IMG/VR virus record: IMGVR_UViG_3300044675_002427
Span: 1-21,464 of that record
Strand: one strand, 5' to 3'
DNA: 21,464 nucleotides
Source: a virus
A program made the translations under genes and the position numbers. Shown here piece by piece: positions 7,249 to 12,602 of this stretch. The notes below the pieces were generated by a model. The model did no database searches and was not told the origin of the DNA. It was given only the letters and a program-made list of their open reading frames with translations. Position 1 is the stretch's first letter. Each line of letters opens with the position of its first letter.

Positions 7249-7600
7249 TTGCTCGGCTAACTGGCATCTCAAGCAGGCGGTAAAAAAGGGAGCAAAAATC
7301 ACCCAAGATAAGTGGGATACGGTAATCGTAACCAAAGAGCGACAGTTGTTTGACACCCTTGTCCTCAAAGAGATTGATTCGGTAGTTGTACGAAAGGACA
7401 ACATCCAAGTTAGTTTGATTCGCAAGTTCGACACGATCCGAGTGAAAGCGATTTGCCTTCCAGATACAATCCGAGTGACCAAGTGGGTGAAGACCACCAT
7501 CAAGCCAGATGAGAAGCCAGTTCGTACTTGGATATTCATTTCCATCTGTTGCTTCCTGCTTGCAATGCTATTCGCAATAGAAGGCGCAAGAAGGCGATAG
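7175..7600 (+). CDS. unimolecular spanin-like lipoprotein
   Basis: A 141-residue protein with a basic N-terminus, a hydrophobic segment (10-24) and a lipobox LGSC with the lipidated cysteine at C26. The middle is charged and repetitive with DTV / DTL / DTI motifs (about 48-102), and a C-terminal membrane segment runs from about 118 to 135 before ARRR. An outer-membrane lipid anchor plus an inner-membrane anchor in one chain is the hallmark of unimolecular spanins (the T1 gp11 type), which join the two membranes in the last step of lysis. The position directly after the endolysin supports this. It is the last late gene before the non-coding switch region. Confidence 0.8.
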   Translation: MNSKKYPHPLLALLIILLASLALGSCSANWHLKQAVKKGAKITQDKWDTVIVTKERQLFDTLVLKEIDSVVVRKDNIQVSLIRKFDTIRVKAICLPDTIRVTKWVKTTIKPDEKPVRTWIFISICCFLLAMLFAIEGARRR

Positions 7601-7734
7601 AGGGCATTTAGAAGCGATTTGCGGGACTTTCTTTATCTCGGTGGGTGTTTTCCTTACTTGAGTATTAAAGTGCCTTAAAACGGCTCTAATTTTCTTTTAT
7701 TTATTTTCTTTAGTTACTTTAGTTTTTAGAGAAT

Positions 7735-7749
7735 AGTTCTTAAAGAACT
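7735..7749 (+). repeat. palindrome AGTTCTTAAAGAACT
   Basis: The two 7-base arms AGTTCTT and AAGAACT are perfect inverted repeats around one central base. It lies just before the tandem 13-mers in the non-coding region. It could be an operator or part of an origin. The helix-turn-helix proteins encoded at 10670 and 13661 are candidate binders, by inference only. Confidence 0.55.
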
Positions 7750-7771
7750 AACTAACTTAACTAACTAACTT
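7746..7771 (+). repeat. two perfect tandem copies of AACTAACTAACTT
   Basis: Copies at 7746-7758 and 7759-7771 are identical, each built from the tetranucleotide AACT. They are followed by the related ACTTA pattern up to the promoter-like box at 7785. Iteron-like repeats in an AT-rich gap are typical of protein-binding sites at origins or promoters. Confidence 0.7.
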
Positions 7772-7784
7772 ACTTATATACTAC

Positions 7785-7792
7785 TTACTTTG
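7785..7792 (+). promoter_or_regulatory. promoter-like -7 box TTACTTTG
   Basis: TTACTTTGGT here is identical to the box before the gene at 12616. It resembles the Bacteroidota -7 consensus TAnnTTTG. The sequence AAATAAACCAAAATTC follows, a loose relative of the AAAACCAATC leader. No clear -33 TTTG is found about 20 bases upstream. It would drive the early region beginning at 7859. Confidence 0.4.
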
Positions 7793-7858
7793 GTAAAATA
7801 AACCAAAATTCGGATTACACAACTTTTTTCTTATTTTTTTTTGAAAGAAGTTTGCCGA

Positions 7859-8053
7859 ATGAAAAAAGACAAGCGCAGACGTGACTACTACCAACAAGTC
7901 GAAGAAGGTAAAGCCAAGAACGACTATACCAACGCATTCCTCAACCACTTCGGATTCTGCGACTACCCAAAATCAGCCAGCGTCAGTGCCGACGAAAGAA
8001 AGTATCGAAAGACAGGAGGAGTCAAGATGGCGGGCAATAATGTCGAATGGTAA
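7859..8053 (+). CDS. unknown small basic protein
   Basis: A 64-residue protein (MKKDKRRRDYYQQVEEGKAK at the start), strongly basic at the N-terminus, with no membrane segment and a single cysteine (C36). ATG 7859 is preferred to the TTG at 7841 because the sequence between them is part of the leader. The TAA stop shares a base with an ATG of the next gene (TAATG), so the two are likely translated together. It is the first gene after the switch region. I do not recognise the family. Confidence 0.68.
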   Translation: MKKDKRRRDYYQQVEEGKAKNDYTNAFLNHFGFCDYPKSASVSADERKYRKTGGVKMAGNNVEW

Positions 8054-8445
8054 TGAGGGAACCCATTACGACCTCCACGGCAACTACGGAGAGTCATTCC
8101 TATGAACTGACCCTCGGAAAGGTGCCGTCATTGAACAAATACTACTCGGGTGCCCACTGGGCAGTACGAAAGAAAGAGGGAGACCTTATCCGCAACCACC
8201 TTTTGATGCAGCTCTCCCAGTTGCCGAAGGTGGTTCTTTCTTCCTACGAGATACACCTCACCCACAACTACCGCTACGACAACGACAACTGCATCACGGC
8301 AATCAAATTCGGGGCAGATGCTTTCCGTTATTGGGGAGGTTGTGTTGATGATACGAGTAAATACTTCACCAAATTGACAATTCAAAAGGATTCGCAACTG
8401 CCTGTAAATACAGGGCTTCTGAAAATAATTGGAAAAAAAGTGTAA
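8047..8445 (+). CDS. RusA-like Holliday junction resolvase
   Basis: A 132-residue protein that probably cuts branched DNA in recombination or before packaging. Motifs of the RusA family are visible: GKVPSLNKYYSG (24-35), then YRYDNDNCITAIKFGADAF (75-93) with D78 and D80, then GGCVDDTSKYF with D101/D102. These match the three metal-binding aspartates known from RusA. The length fits the family. ATG 8047 and ATG 8053 are both in frame; the second makes a TAATG junction with the previous gene and may be the real start. Other recombination enzymes lie downstream (11931, 13878). Confidence 0.82.
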   Translation: MVMREPITTSTATTESHSYELTLGKVPSLNKYYSGAHWAVRKKEGDLIRNHLLMQLSQLPKVVLSSYEIHLTHNYRYDNDNCITAIKFGADAFRYWGGCVDDTSKYFTKLTIQKDSQLPVNTGLLKIIGKKV

Positions 8446-8474
8446 ACAAATTTTTTTATTCCAACTTCCTTTTG

Positions 8475-8482
8475 TTAATTTG
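8475..8482 (+). promoter_or_regulatory. promoter-like -7 box TTAATTTG
   Basis: TTAATTTG differs at one position from the Bacteroidota -7 consensus TAnnTTTG. It lies in a 60-base AT-rich gap, 10 bases before an AAAACCAATC leader and 23 bases before the ATG at 8506. No convincing -33 element is seen. Confidence 0.38.
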
Positions 8483-8492
8483 CCTCATCATT

Positions 8493-8502
8493 AAAACCAA
8501 TC
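8493..8502 (+). promoter_or_regulatory. leader motif AAAACCAATC, copy 1
   Basis: First of five exact copies in the window. It ends 3 bases before the ATG at 8506. It may help ribosomes start, or mark the transcript's 5' end. There is no Shine-Dalgarno sequence here. Confidence 0.75.
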
Positions 8503-8505
8503 TAA

Positions 8506-8721
8506 ATGAAAAACCACGTCCGAAAGCTGGTTGCGTTGAGCAAGATGTTTCCCAACCACTACGCCCTAATCTCTGACCGCACACGGGTCACCGTCCAGAT
8601 GGACTACGATCAAGATACCTTTGACCAGCTCATCGACAACCCCAAGTGGACTGCCGACCTGTCAGACATTGACTTCACCCGTTTCACTCGTGGCAACTGC
8701 CAAGTAATTCTTTCGATGTGA
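8506..8721 (+). CDS. unknown small protein
   Basis: A 71-residue protein starting MKNHVRKLVALSKMFPNHYA, mixed alpha/beta in appearance, without membrane segment or known motif. It is preceded by a promoter-like box and by leader motif copy 1. Its TGA overlaps the next ATG. Function unknown. Confidence 0.75.
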   Translation: MKNHVRKLVALSKMFPNHYALISDRTRVTVQMDYDQDTFDQLIDNPKWTADLSDIDFTRFTRGNCQVILSM

Positions 8722-8879
8722 TGGAATACGGAACCCGCACCAACTGGTCGCAAGAGGCGGCACAACAAATGGTTGAGTACCTACAACACCGAGTGGAAGC
8801 AATGGCTGCAAAGATGGAGTTTCTTGAAGCCGAGAACGAGGTACTCAAGCAAACTCTCCTTCACGAATTAAGGCACTAA
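8721..8879 (+). CDS. small coiled-coil protein
   Basis: A 52-residue protein (MEYGTRTNWSQEAAQQMVEY at the start) whose second half (about 18-50) is a continuous amphipathic helix with heptad-like leucine, methionine and valine spacing ending in LKQTLLHELRH. The start overlaps the previous stop (TGATGG), and the stop codon is the first base-paired element of a small hairpin. It is probably an oligomer or an adaptor. No family is recognised. Confidence 0.68.
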   Translation: MEYGTRTNWSQEAAQQMVEYLQHRVEAMAAKMEFLEAENEVLKQTLLHELRH

Positions 8880-8901
8880 CACCCGCCTCCGAGTGGTGTT
8901 A
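8877..8901 (+). other. small RNA hairpin at a gene end
   Basis: TAACACC (8877-8883, containing the stop codon TAA) pairs perfectly with GGTGTTA (8895-8901) around an 11-base loop. Leader motif copy 2 starts one base later. There is no T tract, so it is not a standard terminator. It may define the 3' end or protect the leader. Confidence 0.5.
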
Positions 8902-8902
8902 C

Positions 8903-8912
8903 AAAACCAATC
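8903..8912 (+). promoter_or_regulatory. leader motif AAAACCAATC, copy 2
   Basis: Exact copy, ending 6 bases before the ATG at 8919. Unlike copies 1, 3 and 4 it has no obvious -7 box upstream; a hairpin occupies that place. Confidence 0.75.
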
Positions 8913-8918
8913 TAACAA

Positions 8919-9368
8919 ATGAAGATTGTATCTATCTCCCCCAACGGAACGTGGAACTCAAATGACGGAAACACGTTCTACAAATTCCAGATTCAGTTCG
9001 ACAACGGACAAAGCGGAACCCTGTTCTCCAAAAGCCAAGATGCCCCGCATCAAGTAGGCGAGGACATCAACTGCACCATCAACGAACGAGGCACCATCAA
9101 GGTCGAGCGTTCTGGTGGTAGTAACTGGAACCGAGGCGGTGCAGCACCTCGTGCTAACGATGCCGAACGCACAGCATCTATCGTCCGCCAAGTTGCACTC
9201 AAGGCAGCGATTGAACTGTCAGCAGCTCACGCAGCAGCAGGCAAGTCAATTCCTACGGATAACATCCTTGATCTCGCAGAGCGGTTCAACGCTTGGCTGG
9301 AGAAAAAAGAGGTAAAGCAGGAAGCGCATATGGCTATTCGCCAAGCGGTAGAGGAGTCACCTTTCTGA
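8919..9368 (+). CDS. OB-fold-like protein, possible ssDNA-binding protein
   Basis: A 149-residue protein. Residues 1-65 look like a five-strand beta barrel (MKIVSISPNGTW, then FYKFQIQFDNGQSG, then VGEDINCTINERGTIKVE). A glycine/asparagine-rich linker follows (66-80), and the rest is helical (TASIVRQVALKAAIELSAAH). I recall such proteins from Bacteroidota phage replication modules, where a single-strand-binding role is plausible. It carries leader motif copy 2, and the next gene is a RecA/DnaB-type ATPase. The acidic end (VEESPF) resembles the partner-recruiting tail of SSB proteins. The binding role is inferred. Confidence 0.6.
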   Translation: MKIVSISPNGTWNSNDGNTFYKFQIQFDNGQSGTLFSKSQDAPHQVGEDINCTINERGTIKVERSGGSNWNRGGAAPRANDAERTASIVRQVALKAAIELSAAHAAAGKSIPTDNILDLAERFNAWLEKKEVKQEAHMAIRQAVEESPF

Positions 9369-9389
9369 TTGGTTTTGGTGGTGACTCTG

Positions 9390-9411
9390 GGGGGGTAGTG
9401 ATGCACCCCCC
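9390..9411 (+). other. strong G/C hairpin
   Basis: GGGGGGT (9390-9396) pairs perfectly with ACCCCCC (9405-9411) around an 8-base loop. No T tract follows; instead a tRNA-like element begins 6 bases later. It could block read-through partly, or guide processing of the RNA that follows. Confidence 0.65.
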
Positions 9412-9416
9412 AACTT

Positions 9417-9480
9417 GGTCGGGTGTTGCAGTACAACTGTTGCCTCATTTGCAATGCTGGTTCGAGTCCAGCCCCGACCG
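9417..9480 (+). tRNA. shortened tRNA-Met(CAT)-like element
   Basis: GGTCGGG (9417-9423) pairs with CCCGACC (9473-9479) as a perfect 7-bp acceptor stem, with G9480 as discriminator. The T arm GCTGG-TTCGAGT-CCAGC (9456-9472) is textbook. The anticodon arm GTTGC-CTCATTT-GCAAT (9439-9455) gives anticodon CAT with T33 in place. The D arm is reduced to TTG-CAGTA-CAA, lacks the usual GG, and there is no variable loop between anticodon and T arms. Total length is 64 bases against about 72 or more for normal tRNAs, and no CCA is encoded. It is either a decayed tRNA or a tRNA-like structure. Confidence 0.5.
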
Positions 9481-9502
9481 CAAAAATTCCCGCATCTGGA
9501 AT

Positions 9503-9510
9503 TTATTTTG
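9503..9510 (+). promoter_or_regulatory. promoter-like -7 box TTATTTTG
   Basis: It lies 11 bases before leader motif copy 3, a spacing close to that of copy 1. A second similar box, TTTATTTG, is at 9511-9518. No -33 element is clear; the tRNA-like element occupies the upstream DNA. Confidence 0.3.
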
Positions 9511-9521
9511 TTTATTTGCAC

Positions 9522-9531
9522 AAAACCAATC
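9522..9531 (+). promoter_or_regulatory. leader motif AAAACCAATC, copy 3
   Basis: Exact copy ending 2 bases before the ATG at 9534. It supports that ATG rather than the longer open frame reaching back to 9423 through the tRNA-like element. Confidence 0.75.
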
Positions 9532-9533
9532 TT

Positions 9534-10436
9534 ATGCATCCAGACATCCTGTCCATCACGGACACAAGCCCGTATCTCGAACGGGCGCAAAAAGGTTCCT
9601 ACTTTGATATGGGACGAATCGGTAACGAGAAGATAGACGAGTTCCTCCGATTCAAGGAAGGGGAGTTCATCGTCTGCACAGGACACGCTAACGTGGGCAA
9701 GACGCACACGATGTTCTACCTTATGCTGATGCAGTCCATTACCCACGGCAAGAAGTGGCTCTGCTACGCAGCGGAGAACGAGGTTCACTCCATCCAACGA
9801 AAGCTGATTGAGTTCCTACACGCCAAGCCCATCAACCTCATTCCAGAGGCACGTATGCACGATGACCTCTGCTTCATCGATGAGTACTTTAAGTTCATCA
9901 ACCCGAACAAGATTCTATCGGCATTCGAGCTGCTAAAAATCTTTGGCGAAGTGCTGAATGAGTGGCCGTACACGGGTGCCTTTGTTGACCCGTACAACTC
10001 CCTCCGCACAGACCAGAGCGTCTTGGGCAAGACCTCGATGCACGAGTACCACTACGAGGTTGCAAGTGCCTTTCGGGTTTTCTCCCACAAGGAGCAGGTG
10101 ACCTTGATTGTATCCACGCACCCAGTTACGGAAGCAATGCGTAAAGTCCACCACGATAAACACGAATACGCCCGCCTCCCTATGCCAGTTGGTATTGCAG
10201 ATATTGAGGGAGGGGGAAAGTGGGGCAACCGCTCGGACTGTGTAGTGGTGATTCACCGTTATGCTGGTCACCCTACCGACTGGAAGCACACCCACATCCA
10301 CGTGCGGAAAGTGAAGGAGACGGAGACGGGAGGACGCATCACCCCATACGACAACCCGATCGTGCTGACCTCGATGATGGGTAACGTAGGATTTACAATT
10401 GACGGACAAAACTTGTTGAACTGTGTTGCCCTTTGA
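9534..10436 (+). CDS. RecA/DnaB-type ATPase (helicase-like)
   Basis: A 300-residue protein with a RecA-fold ATPase core. Walker A is GHANVGKTH (50-58), Walker B is AFVDP (149-153), a sensor-like strand reads LIVSTHP (191-197), and the GGGKWGNRSD loop (226-235) resembles that of DnaB-type C-terminal domains. The DnaB N-terminal domain is missing. It probably acts in phage DNA replication or recombination as a helicase or clamp-type motor. ATG 9534 is chosen because leader motif copy 3 sits directly upstream. The next gene overlaps its 3' end by 14 bases. An exact enzyme name cannot be given from motifs alone. Confidence 0.82.
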   Translation: MHPDILSITDTSPYLERAQKGSYFDMGRIGNEKIDEFLRFKEGEFIVCTGHANVGKTHTMFYLMLMQSITHGKKWLCYAAENEVHSIQRKLIEFLHAKPINLIPEARMHDDLCFIDEYFKFINPNKILSAFELLKIFGEVLNEWPYTGAFVDPYNSLRTDQSVLGKTSMHEYHYEVASAFRVFSHKEQVTLIVSTHPVTEAMRKVHHDKHEYARLPMPVGIADIEGGGKWGNRSDCVVVIHRYAGHPTDWKHTHIHVRKVKETETGGRITPYDNPIVLTSMMGNVGFTIDGQNLLNCVAL

Positions 10437-10680
10437 GTTCTTCCTCCAGCAAAAGGTCATCGACCTCGGCACAACTGCCCAATGGATTCTGGAGCAGCAC
10501 GGATACGATGGGGCAAAGCACTTCAACAATGTGTTTGACGCCTCCCGAACCATCGAGCAGTACCGTCAATTCCACAACGAAATATCAATGAAATTCTATC
10601 AGATGTCAGTTGAGAAGCAGGCACTCGAACAGAAGGTCTTGCAACTTGAACTTGAACTACAAAAGAAATATGAACTATAA
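10423..10680 (+). CDS. unknown small coiled-coil protein
   Basis: An 85-residue protein beginning at GTG 10423 inside the end of the ATPase gene; TTG 10426 is an alternative. The N-terminal half (PFEFFLQQKVIDLGTTAQWI) is globular helical, and the C-terminal third (about 57-85) is a heptad-like helix ending LELELQKKYEL. There are no membrane segments or cysteines. The 3' end overlaps the next gene by 11 bases. It may be a partner of the ATPase or of the HTH protein. The family is not recognised. Confidence 0.68.
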   Translation: MLPFEFFLQQKVIDLGTTAQWILEQHGYDGAKHFNNVFDASRTIEQYRQFHNEISMKFYQMSVEKQALEQKVLQLELELQKKYEL

Positions 10681-11065
10681 AGATTTTTGCGTACTCGTTG
10701 ATCACAAAGATGATGGCAGACGGACGCTTGCAAATGTCAAGGTGCGAGCAGCATTCACGCATTCATTCCGAAAGCGGTATAAATTGGTAGAGCTTGCAGA
10801 GCAAATGGGCAAGACCCACGCTACGGTGATTCATTATATGAGCTTGGAGTTCAGAAAGGATGCCGAATACTGGCGATGCTACCAGATAGCGCAGTCAATC
10901 ATCAACTCGGAGGAGGTCGTAGACACCTTGGACGTGGAAACTTTGGTGAAAGAACGTACCCAAATGCAGCAGCGTTTGGCGGAGAAAACTACGGAAGTTG
11001 CTATGTTACAGGAGGAAGTGGTACATTTACGTCAAAAGTTAGAGCGATTAAAGCAAATGATTTAA
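10670..11065 (+). CDS. DnaA domain IV-like HTH protein with coiled coil
   Basis: A 131-residue protein. ATG 10670 is chosen over an upstream in-frame ATG at 10610, because the latter would lie deep inside the previous gene. Residues about 25-60 contain RKRYKLVELAEQMGKTHATV followed by IHY. This matches the DnaA C-terminal DNA-binding helix-turn-helix and its signature loop (GxxHxTVxH). Residues about 92-129 form a long charged coiled coil (RLAEKTTEVAMLQEEVVHLR). It lacks the DnaA ATPase, so it is not an initiator by itself. It could bind the phage origin or act as a regulator. Its stop TAA overlaps the proposed start of the sigma factor gene. Confidence 0.75.
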   Translation: MNYKDFCVLVDHKDDGRRTLANVKVRAAFTHSFRKRYKLVELAEQMGKTHATVIHYMSLEFRKDAEYWRCYQIAQSIINSEEVVDTLDVETLVKERTQMQQRLAEKTTEVAMLQEEVVHLRQKLERLKQMI

Positions 11066-11613
11066 TATCGCAGTTCTACGCAAAGAAGCGTAAGGTCTTG
11101 GTAAATTTCACCAAGGGATACGTTGGCATGGAGGTAGCCGAGGACGTGGTGCAGGAGGTGTTCATTCGCCTTCTTCAACTTGCCGAGGAGGGAAAGGTTC
11201 ACTTCATCCAGAACGGAGAGGTGAACTTTTTTTTTGTGTACCGTTCCTGCATCAACCTCTGCATAAAACTCCAAAAGCAAAAGGAGAATTTGCACAAGCT
11301 GAACTTCGGTGATATGTACGAGTTGGATGAATGGCTACGGCAACCCGAAAACGAGTACAACTACGAGGAGGATGTGGCCTACGAGCAGCTCCTCAATTCT
11401 GTGAAAGACCAAGTGGAGGTCATCCGATGGTACGACCGAATGATTCTGGAAATCAACCAAGAGATGAGCATCAGCGAAATGAACCGCTCCATAGGCATCT
11501 CTCGTGACTCAATTCGCAACACTCTAAAACAAGCAAAAAATGAAATCAGAACAAACATCCAAGCCGACTACGAAGCGTGGCAGAAAGCCAAAAGGGGCGG
11601 GAGACGTGATTGA
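11065..11613 (+). CDS. ECF-like sigma factor with unusual start
   Basis: About 182 residues. Region 2 is seen at SQFYAKKRKVLVNFTKGYVG and EDVVQEVFIRLLQL (residues 2-39), and region 4 as a helix-turn-helix at MSISEMNRSIGISRDSI with RNTLKQAKNEI (134-161). It would redirect host RNA polymerase, perhaps to late promoters. The only in-frame ATG upstream is at 10876, which would overlap the previous gene by 190 bases and add a non-sigma-like extension. ATA at 11065-11067 shares its A with the previous TAA, the exact place of a TAATG junction, and gives a natural N-terminus. TTG 11098 and ATG 11128 would cut region 2. A run of nine T at 11227-11235 is in frame (NFFFV). The 3' end overlaps the next gene by 74 bases. 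Confidence 0.72.
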   Translation: MSQFYAKKRKVLVNFTKGYVGMEVAEDVVQEVFIRLLQLAEEGKVHFIQNGEVNFFFVYRSCINLCIKLQKQKENLHKLNFGDMYELDEWLRQPENEYNYEEDVAYEQLLNSVKDQVEVIRWYDRMILEINQEMSISEMNRSIGISRDSIRNTLKQAKNEIRTNIQADYEAWQKAKRGGRRD

Positions 11614-11941
11614 AAGCATCACGGAAGCGACAGGTATCAAAGCAGCCGTTGAATGGTTCTCCGAGGTTACGGGAGTTGACTGCGGTTGCGATGCCCGCAA
11701 GGAGAAGTTGAACAAGTTGTTCCCCATTAAGCAGCCGCATTGCCTTGAGCAGGCGGAGTACACGTTCCTCGGTACCGTCTTGGGCAAGCACAAGTTGACC
11801 GCCATTGAGCGTGAGGAGATTGCCCGTATTCACGCACGGACTTTTCAGCACAAGATGGTCGTGCCTTGCACTTGCTCGCCTAAATTATGGGCGGGATGGA
11901 TTCGTGACCTTCAGAATTTGTACGACACCTATGGTGAGTGA
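11540..11941 (+). CDS. conserved phage protein of unknown function
   Basis: A 133-residue protein. The N-terminus is basic and low-complexity (SKPTTKRGRKPKG). It is followed by GIKAAVEWFSEVTGVDCGCD with CGC at 48-50 and a later PCTCSP with CTC at 110-112, so the four cysteines could hold a metal. I recall the block GVDCGCDARKEKLNKLFP from other Bacteroidota phages, where it has no assigned function. It overlaps the sigma factor gene by 74 bases and the following nuclease gene by 11. Confidence 0.75.
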   Translation: MKSEQTSKPTTKRGRKPKGAGDVIESITEATGIKAAVEWFSEVTGVDCGCDARKEKLNKLFPIKQPHCLEQAEYTFLGTVLGKHKLTAIEREEIARIHARTFQHKMVVPCTCSPKLWAGWIRDLQNLYDTYGE

Positions 11942-12434
11942 CGCTCGCTGGGCGCAGTCCAGAGAGGTCGGAAAGCAGGGTGAGGAGAGTTTTGTCTTGG
12001 CTTGCGAAGCACTTGGGTACCGCTGCCGAAAGAGCAGCAGGCAAGAAGACATTGAGTTACACATTGACTACTGGGTTACCAGACCGCAAGGGGAGACCTC
12101 TGTTGACGTTAAAGGACAGAAGAAGAACGAACAGGTCTGGGTTGAGTTAAAGAACGTCAGAGGTCACGCAGGGTGGCTCTACGGGCACGCTGGGTACATT
12201 GCCTTTGAGATGGCTTCGCTTGGTGGGTTTGTTATGGTGTCACGATCGCAGTTGGCAGAGCTGATTGAGATGACAGTTGAGGAGGTCTTCGTTCACAGGG
12301 ACGATGCGTATCTCAAGTTGTACCAGAGGGACGGCCGCCTTGATGTAATTACACGTATTGAATTGTCCGACCTTGAGCTTTTACCAACTTTCAAAATAAT
12401 AAACTATGCCACTTCCCACCCCCAAGCCCGCTGA
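11931..12434 (+). CDS. PD-(D/E)XK nuclease, Holliday-resolvase-like
   Basis: A 167-residue protein. ATG 11931 is chosen over the open frame back to 11805, which is only shadow of the previous gene. The fold pattern is clear: GKQGEESF (14-21) with E18/E19, HIDYWV with D46, SVDVKG (57-62) with D59, and VWVELKN (69-75) with E72 and K74, followed by GWLYGHAGYIAFE. This is the PD-(D/E)XK nuclease arrangement and resembles archaeal-type junction resolvases or phage repair nucleases. The window also has a RusA-like protein, so two junction or branch nucleases may divide the work. Its end overlaps a small gene at 12406. Confidence 0.78.
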   Translation: MVSDARWAQSREVGKQGEESFVLACEALGYRCRKSSRQEDIELHIDYWVTRPQGETSVDVKGQKKNEQVWVELKNVRGHAGWLYGHAGYIAFEMASLGGFVMVSRSQLAELIEMTVEEVFVHRDDAYLKLYQRDGRLDVITRIELSDLELLPTFKIINYATSHPQAR

Positions 12435-12549
12435 AACGCAGGAAAAATTCATCCAAAGGTGCGTCTCAAATGACGTAATGAACACGGAGTTCCCCGATGA
12501 AAAGCAAAGAATTTCAGTTTGTTACGCCCAATGGAGAAAAAAAATGTAA
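12406..12549 (+). CDS. small conserved protein with FPDEKQR-CYAQW motif
   Basis: A 47-residue protein starting MPLPTPKPAETQEKFIQRCV and continuing to EFPDEKQRISVCYAQWRKK. I recognise this block: it commonly stands at the start of phage prohead-protease or related head-assembly proteins and also occurs as a short protein alone. Here it stands alone, far from the head genes, with only a stop after MRKK-type basic residues. Its function is unknown; a protein-targeting or processing tag is possible. It starts inside the end of the nuclease gene. Confidence 0.75.
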   Translation: MPLPTPKPAETQEKFIQRCVSNDVMNTEFPDEKQRISVCYAQWRKKM

Positions 12550-12555
12550 ATAAAA

Positions 12556-12587
12556 TTTGGTGGTCTGGTTTTTTGGTTGTTACTTTG
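12556..12587 (+). promoter_or_regulatory. Bacteroidota-type promoter candidate
   Basis: TTTG at 12556-12559 (-33 element) and TTACTTTG at 12580-12587 (-7 element) are separated by 20 bases, the spacing expected for the Bacteroidota vegetative promoter. Leader motif copy 4 follows 15 bases later, then the ATG at 12616. This is the best promoter candidate in the window. Confidence 0.55.
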
Positions 12588-12602
12588 GTGAATCAAATAA
12601 GA

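Larger units (their letters stand above)
7601..7858 (+). other. AT-rich non-coding switch region
   Basis: A 258-base gap, the longest non-coding stretch in the window, between the lysis genes and the DNA-metabolism genes. It is very rich in A and T, with runs of T near 7690-7708 and 7824-7842. It holds a 15-base palindrome, two tandem 13-mers, and a promoter-like box detailed separately. No ORF or tRNA is apparent. It is a good candidate for the early promoter region and possibly the replication origin. Confidence 0.6.

Noticed and set aside
7746-7780. CRISPR-like or microsatellite repeat
   Set aside because: The units are directly adjacent 13-mers with no spacers, so it is not a CRISPR array; it is kept as an iteron-like repeat.
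9423-9533. Longer N-terminus of the ATPase frame starting inside the tRNA-like element
   Set aside because: The added residues translate the tRNA-like element; ATG 9534 has leader motif copy 3 directly upstream.
9933-10553. 206-residue minus-strand ORF opposite the ATPase and following gene
   Set aside because: It spans two well-supported plus-strand genes and their junction and has no recognisable motif.
10876-11064. ATG 10876 as start of the sigma factor
   Set aside because: It would overlap the HTH gene by 190 bases and add a glycine-rich extension unlike any sigma factor; a start near 11065 fits better.
11227-11235. Run of nine T in the sigma gene as a second frameshift site
   Set aside because: The frame stays open with sensible sigma-like sequence on both sides, and neither alternative frame continues a known domain.
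11805-11930. Extended start of the PD-(D/E)XK nuclease
   Set aside because: The extension lies inside the previous gene and has no family features; ATG 11931 gives the normal N-terminus.
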